From: Roseicyclus sediminis
GTDB lineage: Bacteria > Pseudomonadota > Alphaproteobacteria > Rhodobacterales > Rhodobacteraceae
Reading direction: 5' to 3'
Length of the DNA: 64,000 bases
NCBI RefSeq assembly: GCF_025515305.1
Contig: NZ_JAOPHT010000015.1
Span: 1-64,000 of the forward strand
In this document: positions 33,627 to 41,617 of the stretch, in pieces
Numbering within the stretch: the first letter of the stretch is position 1
How the letters are laid out: every line of letters starts with the position of its first letter
The notes under the pieces: model-generated
Seen by the model: the letters and a program-made list of their open reading frames with translations, nothing else
What the model was told of the DNA's origin: nothing
Database searches by the model: none
Position numbers and translations under genes: made by a program

Positions 33627-36128
33627 ATGAAGACCCATGTGAAAGCCCTCGTCGTCGGCGGCGGCGCCGTCGGCACCTCGATCGCCTATCACCTCGCCCG
33701 CGCGGGGTGGGAGGACGTGATGCTGCTGGAACGCGACGAGCTGACGAGCGGCTCGACCTGGCACGCCGCGGGCCTCCTGCCGCTATTCAACATGGGCTAC
33801 GCGACCAGCCACATCCACGACTACTCCGTGAAGTTCTACAAGACGCTGGAGGAGGAGACGGGCCTCAATGCCGGCTTCTACGTCGTTGGCAACCTGCGCA
33901 TGGCGCAGACCGATGCCCGCATGGACGAATACATGCTCTATGCCTCGACCGCCGAAACGGTCGGGATCCCCTACGAGTGGCTGACGCCGGACGAGATCAA
34001 GGCGCGCTGGCCCTTGGTGCGGACCGAGGATCTGAAGGGCGCGATCTACCACCCCACAGACGGCTACATCAATCCGGCGGACGTGACCCAGGCGATGGCC
34101 AAGGGCGCGCGGCAGCGGGGCGTCGCGATCGAGCGGAAATGGCAGGTCGACGGCTACGAATGGACGGGTTCGGACTGGCGCGTGACCTGCACGAAGATGG
34201 TGGAGAAGGGCGGCAACCTTGTCCCCTCCGACGAGAAGGTGGTCGTCACCGCCGAACATGTGGTGACCGCGACCGGCAACCACGCGCAGCGGACCGCCCG
34301 GCTTCTCGGCATCAAGATCCCCGCGATCCCGGTCGAGCACCAGTACATCGTGACGGAGCCTGACCCGACTCTCGTCGAATGGCGCAAGACGAACCCCGAG
34401 CATCCCGTGCTCCGCGATGCCGACGCCAAGTGGTATGTGCGCGAGGAACGCGGCGGCTGGATCCTCGGCCCCTACGAGCGGAACGCGCCCGCGCGGTTCC
34501 TCTACGACGTGCCCGAGAGCTTCCGCGCGGATCTCTTCCCGCTCGATCTCGAGCGGATCGAGGAGGAATACATGTCGATGATCCACCGCATTCCGTCTTC
34601 GGAAACGGTGGGCCTCAAGGACGATTACAACGGTCCGATCTGCTATACGCCCGACGGCAACCCGCTGGTCGGTCCCGCGCCGGGCCTGCGCAACATGTGG
34701 CTGGCCGAAGGCTTCTCCTTCGGGATCACGGCAGCGGGCGGCACGGGCTACTACCTCGCGCAGATGATGGTCGAAGGCGAGGCAGAGATCGACATGGCTG
34801 CCCTCGACCCCAAGCGCTACGGCGACTGGATGACGACCGAGTATGCCGCGCGCAAGAACGAGGAATGCTACGAGCACGTCTTCATCCTGCACCACCCCGA
34901 CGAGGAGCGGGAGGCCTGCCGCCCGCTGCGCACGGCGCCCGTCTACGACCGCCAGAAGGCGCTGGGCGCGCAGTTCGGGCAGGTGAACGGCTGGGAACGG
35001 CCCAATTACTATGGCCCCAAGGACGCGCCCGGGAGTTTCGACCATGACGCGCGCAGCTTCCGGCGCGGCGGATGGTGGGAATACGCGAAGGCCGAGGCCG
35101 AGGCGATCCGCACCGGCGCGGGCCTGATTGACGCGACCGCCTTCACCAAGCACCTGGTGCGCGGCCCCGGCGCGACGGAGTTCCTCGACCGCTTCACCTG
35201 CAACAAGCTGCCGAAGGTCGGGCGCATCAACCTGACCTATGCCCTGACCGAGACGGGCACGACGCGGACGGAATACACGATCGTGCGGCTGGGCGAGCAC
35301 GAGTACTACCTTGTCTCCGCCGGGGCATGGACGGCCTACGATGCCGACTACCTCAGGAAATCGGGCGAGGATTTCATGGGCGCGGGCGGCGGCTGGGTCG
35401 ATATCCACGACGTCACCACGCAATGGGGCGTCTTCGCCATCGCCGGTCCGAAATCACGCGACATCCTGAAGGAGATCGTGAAGGACGCGGACCCCGACAC
35501 GGTGCTGGGCAACAAGCGGTTCCCCTGGCTCTCGATGCGCGAGATCGAGTTGGGCATGTGCCCTGTGCGCGCGATCCGCGTGGCCTACACGGGCGAGCTG
35601 GGATGGGAACTCCACCACCCGATCGAGATGCAGACCTACCTCTGGGACCAGTTGATGGCGGCGGGCGGGAAGCACGGGCTGAAACTCGTGGGCGCGCGGG
35701 CGCAGAACTGGCTCCGGCAGGAGAAATCCTATCGCGCCTTCGGCACCGAGCTTGGCCGGGACGCCACGCCGCTCGAGGCCGGGCTCGACCGTTTCGTCGA
35801 TCTCGACAAGGACTTCACCGGCAAGGCGGCGATGCTGGAAACGGGCATCCGCGCGAAATGCGTGACCGTCCTCATCGACGGTCCGGCGGACGCCGACCCC
35901 TGGGGCCGCGAGGCGCTTTTGCACGACGGCGCGAAGATCGGCCGGCTGACCTCGGGCGGCTACTCGGTCCATTTCGGCAAGCAGATCGGCATGGGCTATG
36001 TGCGGCCAGACCTCGCCGAGGTTGGCACGAAGCTGAAGGTTCGGATGTTCTGTGAGCTCTGGGATGCCGAGGTCGTGGAGGACAGCCCCTACGATCCGGC
36101 GAACGCGGTCATCCGGCTCGACGGATGA
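33627..36128 (+). CDS. FAD-dependent dimethylglycine/sarcosine dehydrogenase-like protein with GcvT domain
   Basis: 833 aa. Residues 1-390 form a DAO-type FAD domain (ALVVGGGAVGTSIAYHLARAG; SGSTWHAAGLLP, where the His in TWHAAG is the usual flavin-linking position in DMGDH). Residues about 430-833 are an FAO-M bridge plus GcvT aminomethyltransferase fold, which would pass formaldehyde to tetrahydrofolate (LIDATAFTKHLVRGPGA; VAYTGELGWELH). Substrate is probably an N-methylated glycine or related amine; several paralogues occur in Roseobacters. Overlaps the next gene by four bases (ATGA). Confidence 0.92.
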   Translation: MKTHVKALVVGGGAVGTSIAYHLARAGWEDVMLLERDELTSGSTWHAAGLLPLFNMGYATSHIHDYSVKFYKTLEEETGLNAGFYVVGNLRMAQTDARMDEYMLYASTAETVGIPYEWLTPDEIKARWPLVRTEDLKGAIYHPTDGYINPADVTQAMAKGARQRGVAIERKWQVDGYEWTGSDWRVTCTKMVEKGGNLVPSDEKVVVTAEHVVTATGNHAQRTARLLGIKIPAIPVEHQYIVTEPDPTLVEWRKTNPEHPVLRDADAKWYVREERGGWILGPYERNAPARFLYDVPESFRADLFPLDLERIEEEYMSMIHRIPSSETVGLKDDYNGPICYTPDGNPLVGPAPGLRNMWLAEGFSFGITAAGGTGYYLAQMMVEGEAEIDMAALDPKRYGDWMTTEYAARKNEECYEHVFILHHPDEEREACRPLRTAPVYDRQKALGAQFGQVNGWERPNYYGPKDAPGSFDHDARSFRRGGWWEYAKAEAEAIRTGAGLIDATAFTKHLVRGPGATEFLDRFTCNKLPKVGRINLTYALTETGTTRTEYTIVRLGEHEYYLVSAGAWTAYDADYLRKSGEDFMGAGGGWVDIHDVTTQWGVFAIAGPKSRDILKEIVKDADPDTVLGNKRFPWLSMREIELGMCPVRAIRVAYTGELGWELHHPIEMQTYLWDQLMAAGGKHGLKLVGARAQNWLRQEKSYRAFGTELGRDATPLEAGLDRFVDLDKDFTGKAAMLETGIRAKCVTVLIDGPADADPWGREALLHDGAKIGRLTSGGYSVHFGKQIGMGYVRPDLAEVGTKLKVRMFCELWDAEVVEDSPYDPANAVIRLDG

Positions 36129-36517
36129 ACGTGCTGGCCGGATACCTCGGCACGGCTGGTTTCGCGTGGCTTGTCCTGTTCCAGCTGGGGCTCGCGGCCG
36201 GTCTCTCCTACGGGCACATGGCCTGGGGCGGGACACAGCGTGTTCTTCCCGGGCGGCTGAGGCTGGCAAGCCTCGCCTCGGCGGCCTTTGCGATGCTCGG
36301 CCTCGTCACCGTCGCGCAGGCGGCCGGTTTCATCGCCGGCCCCCTTCCGGGGATCATGCTCCGCCCGCTTCTCGGCGTCTTCGCCGCCCTTTTCGCGCTG
36401 AGCGTTGTCGGAAACGCAGCCAGCAAGAGCCGGGCCGAGCGGCTGCATGGCGTGCCGCTCGCCCTGGTCCTCGCGGTTTCCTCCGGTCTTCTTGCCATCA
36501 CGGGCGGTGCGGGCTGA
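36125..36517 (+). CDS. Small four-helix membrane protein, unknown
   Basis: 130 aa, four hydrophobic segments (about 5-32, 46-70, 78-98, 108-126). Not recognised. Start/stop overlap (ATGA) with the FAD-GcvT gene indicates cotranscription and translational coupling, so it may assist that flavoprotein or its substrate's entry. The stop is three bases from the convergent DHFR-like gene. Confidence 0.75.
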   Translation: MNVLAGYLGTAGFAWLVLFQLGLAAGLSYGHMAWGGTQRVLPGRLRLASLASAAFAMLGLVTVAQAAGFIAGPLPGIMLRPLLGVFAALFALSVVGNAASKSRAERLHGVPLALVLAVSSGLLAITGGAG

Positions 36518-36520
36518 GCC

Positions 36521-37054
36521 TCAGGTGAGGACGTCGAACTCCTGGTAGAGGAGGCCGCCACCGTGGTCGACCTGCCCCGTCATCCTCAGCGCGGGCCGTG
36601 GCCCGTCTCCGGCGAAAAGCGGCGTTCCGCCGCCAAGCAGGATCGGCGCGCGTTTCAGCCGGAGCCGGTCGATCGCCCCCATCGCCAGAAGCGAGGCGGC
36701 CAGCACGCCGCCGCCGCAGAGGTAGACCGGCCCCCCGGCCTCGTCCCGCAGGCGCCCGAGGCGGCCCGGATCGAGCGATGGCCAGCGTTCGACCGAGGCG
36801 TCGCCGGGCAGCTCGAGACCCGAGGACACGACCACGGAACGCATGTGCGGATAGGGGTTCGCGCCGGGCGGCAACCCGTAGCGGTAGCCGAACTCGTAGG
36901 TGGACCGCCCCATCAGGGCGACCGTGTAATCCGCGAGCCGGGCGCGGTAGTCGGCGACGATGGCGCCGTCATGGGGAAAGGCCTCGACCGCGCCGCCTGG
37001 GGCAGCGATGAAGCCGTCGGCGGAAACCGCCACGTCATAGATGATCGGGTGCAT
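36521..37054 (-). CDS. Dihydrofolate reductase-fold (RibD C-terminal) protein
   Basis: 177 aa of the DHFR/RibD-C family (YyaP/YwjB-like): MHPIIYDVAVSADGFIAAPGG, ALMGRSTYEFGYRYG, VYLCGGGVLAASLLAMGAIDRLRL, GGGTPLFAG. These proteins are NADPH-binding reductases of mostly unknown substrate and are not housekeeping DHFRs. The AUG immediately follows an unusual structured leader in which the ribosome site is partly base-paired (37055-37143). Confidence 0.85.
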   Translation of the reverse strand: MHPIIYDVAVSADGFIAAPGGAVEAFPHDGAIVADYRARLADYTVALMGRSTYEFGYRYGLPPGANPYPHMRSVVVSSGLELPGDASVERWPSLDPGRLGRLRDEAGGPVYLCGGGVLAASLLAMGAIDRLRLKRAPILLGGGTPLFAGDGPRPALRMTGQVDHGGGLLYQEFDVLT

Positions 37055-37143
37055 GGAGTGCTCCCCTGCAAGATGGTCTGAAGACCCCGTTGTCGGGGCG
37101 GGTGTGTCGGATCAGACCGTCTTGATCACTGTCAGGGCACTCC
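37055..37143 (-). ncRNA. Structured 5' leader (candidate riboswitch-like element) of the DHFR-like gene
   Basis: On the minus strand three helices nest within 89 bases. Outer: GGAGUG+CCCUG with CAGGG+CACUCC (11 bp, 3-base GAG bulge). Middle: AAGACGGUCUGA with UCAGACCAUCUU (11 of 12 pairs, one C-A mismatch). Inner: CCCCG-ACAA-CGGGG. The asymmetric joining segments are 9/1 and 13/3 bases. The outer helix ends at the AUG and contains the Shine-Dalgarno GGGGAG. I recognise no known riboswitch class. The middle arms (AAGAYGGTCTGA) could instead be DNA operators. Confidence 0.5.
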
Positions 37144-37158
37144 TGTATCGCGGGTTCG

Positions 37159-37187
37159 GATCTACCGGCGCCCGGACGCCATGGCAA
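37159..37187 (-). promoter_or_regulatory. Promoter-like sequence for the DHFR-like gene leader
   Basis: TTGCCA (37187-37182), 17-base spacer, TAGATC (37164-37159) on the minus strand. Transcription near 37152 would include the whole structured leader. Confidence 0.45.
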
Positions 37188-37208
37188 GTCATTCGCGGGG
37201 CCGTCCCC

Positions 37209-39029
37209 TCACGCCTTCAGTCCCGCCGCATCGGCCAGCGCGCGCATGGCCGGGTCATCCGAACCGCCCAGATCACCGAACACATCGGCCGCGTGCCTGT
37301 AGGCCAGTTCGTGAAACAGCTTGTGCTTGTTCCAGGCGAGGAAACCCGCACCGCTCAGGCCGGGCGGGCGGAGCATCAGGTCGGTCGGCTGCAGCGCCTT
37401 GAGCATGTCCGACTGCCCGACGAGAAGCGAGCGCATCACCGTCGAGATCAGTCCCGGCGCCCTTGGCGCGCCCTTTCCGAAGGGCATGACCGACCGCTTC
37501 AGAAGCTCCGCGCGCCCCGGCAGGCTTGCGTAATCCACGCTGTAGCGTTGCCCGCCGGTCTTCTGCACGTTGACGATGACGTTCGGCCCCGACTTCAGCC
37601 GGTGCATGGTGCGGAACGGCATGTTGTCGATGCAGCCGCCATCGACCAGCATCTGCCCCTCCGAGGTGTAGAAGGCCGGCAGGATGCCGGGGATCGCGGA
37701 GGACGCGCGCACCGCCTCCCAGAGGGGGCCGCGCCGGATCTCGATCATGTCCATCGCCGACAGGTCCGCCGCCACGGCATAGAACGGCAGCCAGAGATCC
37801 TCGATCGGGGTCTCGCCGTAGTGCTTGTGCAGCGCGGCATCGAGAACCTTGTGATCGAGGAAGCCGTATTTCGGCACGGTGACCCGCCGCATCGCGCCCG
37901 AGCGCACGAAGATGTCCTCGACCCGTGGTCCGATCTCCTCGGCCGGGACGCCGAGCGCGATCGCGCCGGCCATGGCCGAGCCCACCGAGGTGCCGCCGAC
38001 GATGTCGATGGGGATGCCGCGCTCGGCCATCGCGCGCCAGACGCCCACATGGGCCACGCCGAAGGCCCCGCCGCCCGACATCACCATGCCCACCGCGTGG
38101 CCTGCCAGGAACCGCCCGAGCCGGGCCATATCGGCCCCGTCCGTCGTCAGGGCGACGTGGTGGTGCATGAAGACCGGACGCGAGGTCAGCCAGTGCGCTG
38201 TGCCGGGCGCCTTCTGCATCCGGTGCGGATGGATCAGGACGAGCCGCCGCTGCGCCTCGGGAATGAGGTCGAGCGCGAAGGCCTCGATCTCCGAAGGCGG
38301 TGCGGGCCGCAGCGCCTGGGCCACGAACACCACGTGGTCGGCCTGCCTGACGGCGGCCTTCGACCACGCGGTCGCCTCGGTCCCGGCAACGAACAGGACC
38401 CGGCCGCCGCGCCGCTCCTGCGCGTTCAGCCAGGTCATGGCCTCGGGGCTCGCGGGCTCCGCCGCAGTCCCGAGCGCCTCCCGGAAACCGGCCTCGGTGA
38501 CGGTGCGAACGGCGCCATGGGCCTGCATCGCGGCGGTCAGTTCGGGCACGAAGCGTTCCGGAAGCGGCGCGCCGGCCGATGGGACGATGCATATGGTTCT
38601 TGCCGGGGGGCGCGACGGGTCGGGCACCACGCGGGCGGAGGTTCGCGCCAGCCGTCCGGCAAGCTCCGAGGCGATGGCCTGTTGCAGGCCGGGCGTCGCT
38701 TCGCAGAGCTGATCGTAGGCCTCGCGGTCGATGCGAAGAACAACGGAGTCGCGGGCCGCGACCACATCGGCGGTGCGGGTTCCCCCGGCGAGAAACGCGA
38801 TCTCGCCGATCACGCCGCCCGCGGCGATCTCGGCCAGTTCCACCCCGTCGCGGCGGACCTCGAAGCGCCCCGTCTCGACGAGGTACATTTCGCCCGCCGG
38901 GCTGCCTGCCTCGATCAGTCGTGAGCCGCGCGGCACGGTCTCGCGCCCGAGGCGCTCGAGTGCCGGCCCCTCCAGCAGGGCAAACAGCCCCTCCGGCGTT
39001 CCGTCCGTTCCGGCCCCCTGGTCGCGCAT
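37209..39029 (-). CDS. Patatin-like phospholipase with cyclic-nucleotide-binding domain
   Basis: 606 aa resembling bacterial neuropathy-target-esterase homologues. Residues about 14-135 are a cNMP-binding domain (GEMYLVETGRFEVRRDG; GGVIGEIAFLAGGTRTADVVA). Residues about 311-480 form the patatin domain: oxyanion loop MSGGGAFGVAHVGV, nucleophile Ser348 in GGTSVGS and Asp463 in LVDGGCIDNMP. The Ser-Asp dyad appears intact, so lysophospholipase activity gated by a nucleotide or redox state is plausible. Start at 39029 follows AGAGG; the longer frame to 39215 lacks support. Confidence 0.9.
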   Translation of the reverse strand: MRDQGAGTDGTPEGLFALLEGPALERLGRETVPRGSRLIEAGSPAGEMYLVETGRFEVRRDGVELAEIAAGGVIGEIAFLAGGTRTADVVAARDSVVLRIDREAYDQLCEATPGLQQAIASELAGRLARTSARVVPDPSRPPARTICIVPSAGAPLPERFVPELTAAMQAHGAVRTVTEAGFREALGTAAEPASPEAMTWLNAQERRGGRVLFVAGTEATAWSKAAVRQADHVVFVAQALRPAPPSEIEAFALDLIPEAQRRLVLIHPHRMQKAPGTAHWLTSRPVFMHHHVALTTDGADMARLGRFLAGHAVGMVMSGGGAFGVAHVGVWRAMAERGIPIDIVGGTSVGSAMAGAIALGVPAEEIGPRVEDIFVRSGAMRRVTVPKYGFLDHKVLDAALHKHYGETPIEDLWLPFYAVAADLSAMDMIEIRRGPLWEAVRASSAIPGILPAFYTSEGQMLVDGGCIDNMPFRTMHRLKSGPNVIVNVQKTGGQRYSVDYASLPGRAELLKRSVMPFGKGAPRAPGLISTVMRSLLVGQSDMLKALQPTDLMLRPPGLSGAGFLAWNKHKLFHELAYRHAADVFGDLGGSDDPAMRALADAAGLKA

Positions 39030-39151
39030 GCGCAGCCTCTTTCGTCCCTGTCGTCCGCGTCCGGGGACAATAGGAGGAGAATGCGGCCACTGCCAACCCG
39101 GCTTGCGCGGCGCGCGGGCCATCGCGTCGCCGTTGTCCGCGGCGCCCCGGC

Positions 39152-39781
39152 TCAGTCCTTCGCGAAGGCCAGAAGAAGGTTGTTGGCGGGCATCCGCACG
39201 GTCTCGACATGGCACAGACCGGCGGCCACGGCGCGCGCGACGACGTCGATCACATCCTTGTAGCCGATGCGGGGGTCGCGCTCCCTGAGGCTGCGGTGGA
39301 ACGCGGCGTCGCCTTCGCTCGTGGTTTCGCCGTCGCGCAGGAACGGCCCGTAGATCACGGCGGTCCCGCCCGGCGCAAGCGCCGCCGCGATCCCGTCGAT
39401 CGCGGACCAGGCCGCGGCATCCGTCACAAGGTGCAGGAGGTTGACCAGGACGACGAGATCGGTCGGCGGCTCCTGCTCCGCCCAGCCGGGATTGCTCACA
39501 TCGACAGGTCGCGGCGGCGCGATGTTCGTCAGGCCTTCCGCCTCGGTCCAGGCGGCGATCGAGGCACGCTGGCCGGGATCGGGGTCGGTCGGGTGCCAGT
39601 CGAGCCCGGGCATGAGCGCGGCGAAACGCACGATATGCTCGCCGCTGCCCGACGCGATCTCGAGCGCGCGGCCCCGCTCGGGCGCGAGCTTCAGGACCTC
39701 GCGCGCGATCGCCTCGCGGTTGCGCTGCGCCGCGGGCGCCGAGCGCCGTGCATCGACGCCGGTCTCGCTCGGCCCGGCCAT
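39152..39781 (-). CDS. DUF938 SAM-dependent methyltransferase-like protein
   Basis: 209 aa. Opens with AQRNREAIAREVLKLAPERGRALEIASGSGEH, a class I methyltransferase SAM loop (EIASGSGEH), then LVNLLHLVTDAAAW and YGPFLRDGETTSEGDAAFH, characteristic of UPF0585/DUF938. Substrate unknown. Four bases separate its upstream ATG from the stop of the next minus-strand gene, suggesting an operon with that secreted protein. Confidence 0.85.
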   Translation of the reverse strand: MAGPSETGVDARRSAPAAQRNREAIAREVLKLAPERGRALEIASGSGEHIVRFAALMPGLDWHPTDPDPGQRASIAAWTEAEGLTNIAPPRPVDVSNPGWAEQEPPTDLVVLVNLLHLVTDAAAWSAIDGIAAALAPGGTAVIYGPFLRDGETTSEGDAAFHRSLRERDPRIGYKDVIDVVARAVAAGLCHVETVRMPANNLLLAFAKD

Positions 39782-39785
39782 GGGC

Positions 39786-40244
39786 TTACTGGCTGCTTTC
39801 GAGGATGATCGCGAGCGCGCCGGACTCGGCCAGCCGGTTGCTCAACCACTCGAGCATGCCGCACTCGGCGTATGCCTCCTGGAACTCCGAGGTCGCCATG
39901 CCATCGGGCGGATTCAGCCGGATGCCCCCGAGATCGCCGGGCGCCGCCGTGGCCTCTGCCACGGTCGTTTCGTAATTCGCCAGAAGCTGCTCCACGCCGT
40001 CCGTTCCGGTCTGCGCTTCGACGGCCTGCAGCAGGCAAGTGCCGCTCTGGCGCATCGTGTCGTCCCAGTCGAGCGACGGCATGTAGCCCGAAAGCGCAGG
40101 GATCTGGGCCTCCAGCGCGGCGAAGATCACGCCGTTCATGCGCTCGTCCAGAACCTCCAGCCGGTCGAGTTGCGACTGGGCCAGCGCCGGGCTGGCCGAC
40201 AGGGCAAGCACGGCGGCGGCGATGAAGCGGTCGGGGCGGGGCAT
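39786..40244 (-). CDS. Secreted hypothetical protein
   Basis: 152 aa with signal peptide (RFIAAAVLALSASPALA) and a short, mostly helical acidic mature domain containing two cysteines (SGTCLLQAV and AECGMLEW), perhaps one disulfide. I do not recognise the family; the MNGVIFAALEAQIPAL...SLDWDDTMRQSGTC pattern recalls small periplasmic proteins of Rhodobacteraceae. Directly upstream of the DUF938 gene. The start at 40244 was chosen by the signal peptide. Confidence 0.72.
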   Translation of the reverse strand: MPRPDRFIAAAVLALSASPALAQSQLDRLEVLDERMNGVIFAALEAQIPALSGYMPSLDWDDTMRQSGTCLLQAVEAQTGTDGVEQLLANYETTVAEATAAPGDLGGIRLNPPDGMATSEFQEAYAECGMLEWLSNRLAESGALAIILESSQ

Positions 40245-40350
40245 GATGAGGTCCTCGGTGGGGTGTTCGGCGCCAATCTCGGGCAAGTCGGCCCCGATGC
40301 CAAGCGCATCGGTGCTCGGGGCGTCAGGATGCCGGAAATCCGCCGGCGGC

Positions 40351-41442
40351 TCAGTCCCCCCGGCGGAGGCGGTCCGGCCTGAGCGCGGCGACGATCTCGG
40401 CGGGAAGCTCCGGGGCGCGGCCGCCCACGAGGTCGGCGACAAGGCGGCTCGCCGCGGGCGCTGTCTGAAAGCCGTAGCCACCCTGGCCGGCGACCCAGAC
40501 GAAGTCCGGGCAATCCGGATCGGGACCGAGCACGAGGCAGCGATCGGGCGCGAAGGTCCGCAGGCCCGCCCAAGACCCCGTGACCCGCGTCACTTCCTCC
40601 GTGACGAAGGGCTGGTATCGCGAGATCCCCTCGGCCAGCACCATGTCGTCGGCATAAGCGTCGTGGGGCGCATCGACCGGATCCTCCTCGGCCGGAGAGA
40701 CGATCCAGGCGCCGGCGTCGGGCTTGGCATACCAGCGCTCGCCCGCGCCGAGCAGCACGGGCCAGCCCGACACATCATGACCTCCCGGCGCCGGCATCCG
40801 CGCGATCGACCGGCGCAACGGCACGAGCCCGAGTGGCGCGACGCCCGCCATCCCGGCAAGCTGGTCGGCCCAGGCTCCGGCGGCGTTTACGAGAACACGT
40901 GCCTCGTGGGACCCCGATGTGCTCTCGACGCGCCACCGGCGTCCGTCCCGCGTGATCGCGGTCACCTGCGCACGGGTCAGCACGTCGCCGCCCGCGGCCC
41001 GGATCGACCTCGCGTAGACCTGCACCAAGCGGTCGGTGTCGATGTCCCAGGCATCCCCGTGCCAGGCCGCCCGCGTGATATGGGTCCGGTCGAGGATCGG
41101 AACGATGGCCTGCGCCTCTTCCGCCGTGATGGGCTCGAGGCTCATCGCCGCGATATCGGCGTCTGCCGTCGCCTCCTCGCCCGGACCCCCGAGAAGCAAA
41201 AGCCCGCGCGGCGACAGGACCCCGCCATCGATGCTTTCATGCGCAGGTTTCGACGCGTGGTTGAGCGCGATCGTCACCGGGTGGCCGTAGTTGGCTTCAT
41301 AGAGCGCGGCCGAACGTCCGGAGGTATGGTAGGCGAGGGCATCCTCGGCCTCGAGCAGAAGAACCGAACCGAGCGCGGAGAGGGCCGCGCCTGCGGACGT
41401 GCCGGCGATGCCGCCGCCGATGACGAGAAAATCGTGGACCAT
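40351..41442 (-). CDS. FAD-dependent amino-acid/amine oxidase (DadA/glycine-oxidase-like)
   Basis: 363-aa DAO-family flavoprotein. N-terminal FAD motif HDFLVIGGGIAGTSAGAALS, substrate-side block YHTSGRSAALYEANYG, and the C-terminal WVAGQGGYGFQTAPAASRLVADL. Substrate could be a D-amino acid, hydroxy acid or N-methyl amino acid; the GxxG and GYGFQ features do not decide. The ATG at 41442 lacks a clear ribosome site; upstream in-frame codons yield repeat-derived sequence. Its 5' flank contains a repeat element (41493-41553). Confidence 0.85.
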   Translation of the reverse strand: MVHDFLVIGGGIAGTSAGAALSALGSVLLLEAEDALAYHTSGRSAALYEANYGHPVTIALNHASKPAHESIDGGVLSPRGLLLLGGPGEEATADADIAAMSLEPITAEEAQAIVPILDRTHITRAAWHGDAWDIDTDRLVQVYARSIRAAGGDVLTRAQVTAITRDGRRWRVESTSGSHEARVLVNAAGAWADQLAGMAGVAPLGLVPLRRSIARMPAPGGHDVSGWPVLLGAGERWYAKPDAGAWIVSPAEEDPVDAPHDAYADDMVLAEGISRYQPFVTEEVTRVTGSWAGLRTFAPDRCLVLGPDPDCPDFVWVAGQGGYGFQTAPAASRLVADLVGGRAPELPAEIVAALRPDRLRRGD

Positions 41443-41492
41443 GACGCAGGGGATGGCATGGGCGCGCGCGCCCGGCAACCCCTGCGCTCTTG

Positions 41493-41553
41493 CTTCATCC
41501 TGGCGAGAAACTCCGGGGGAGGCGCCCATCCGGGCGCCGGGGGCAGCGCCCCC
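41493..41553 (+). repeat. Intergenic repeat, diverged module A plus hairpin module (copy 2)
   Basis: Module A reads CTTCATCCTGGCGAGAAACT (41493-41512) followed by CCGGGGG, a diverged version of the element at 58941. Two hairpins follow: GGCGCCC-ATCC-GGGCGCC (41521-41538) and GGGGGC-AGC-GCCCCC (41539-41553). It lies between the purine operon terminator and the DadA-like gene. Confidence 0.55.
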
Positions 41554-41560
41554 TGCAGGC

Positions 41561-41597
41561 AAAAAAATGAAAGGGCCCGCGCCGGGCGGGCCCTTTC
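41561..41597 (-). terminator. Rho-independent terminator of the purine operon
   Basis: On the minus strand a 12-bp perfect stem (GAAAGGGCCCGC with GCGGGCCCTTTC, 5-base loop) is followed by ATTTTTTT. It begins 20 bases after the BMP gene stop, marking the end of the long xdh-ABC transcription unit. Confidence 0.92.
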
Positions 41598-41617
41598 GCC
41601 TTCGGATTTTCCCTGGA

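Noticed and set aside
41521-41553. Tandem hairpins as a CRISPR-like or attachment structure
   Set aside because: Only two non-identical hairpins with no spacers; explained better as the hairpin part of the intergenic repeat.
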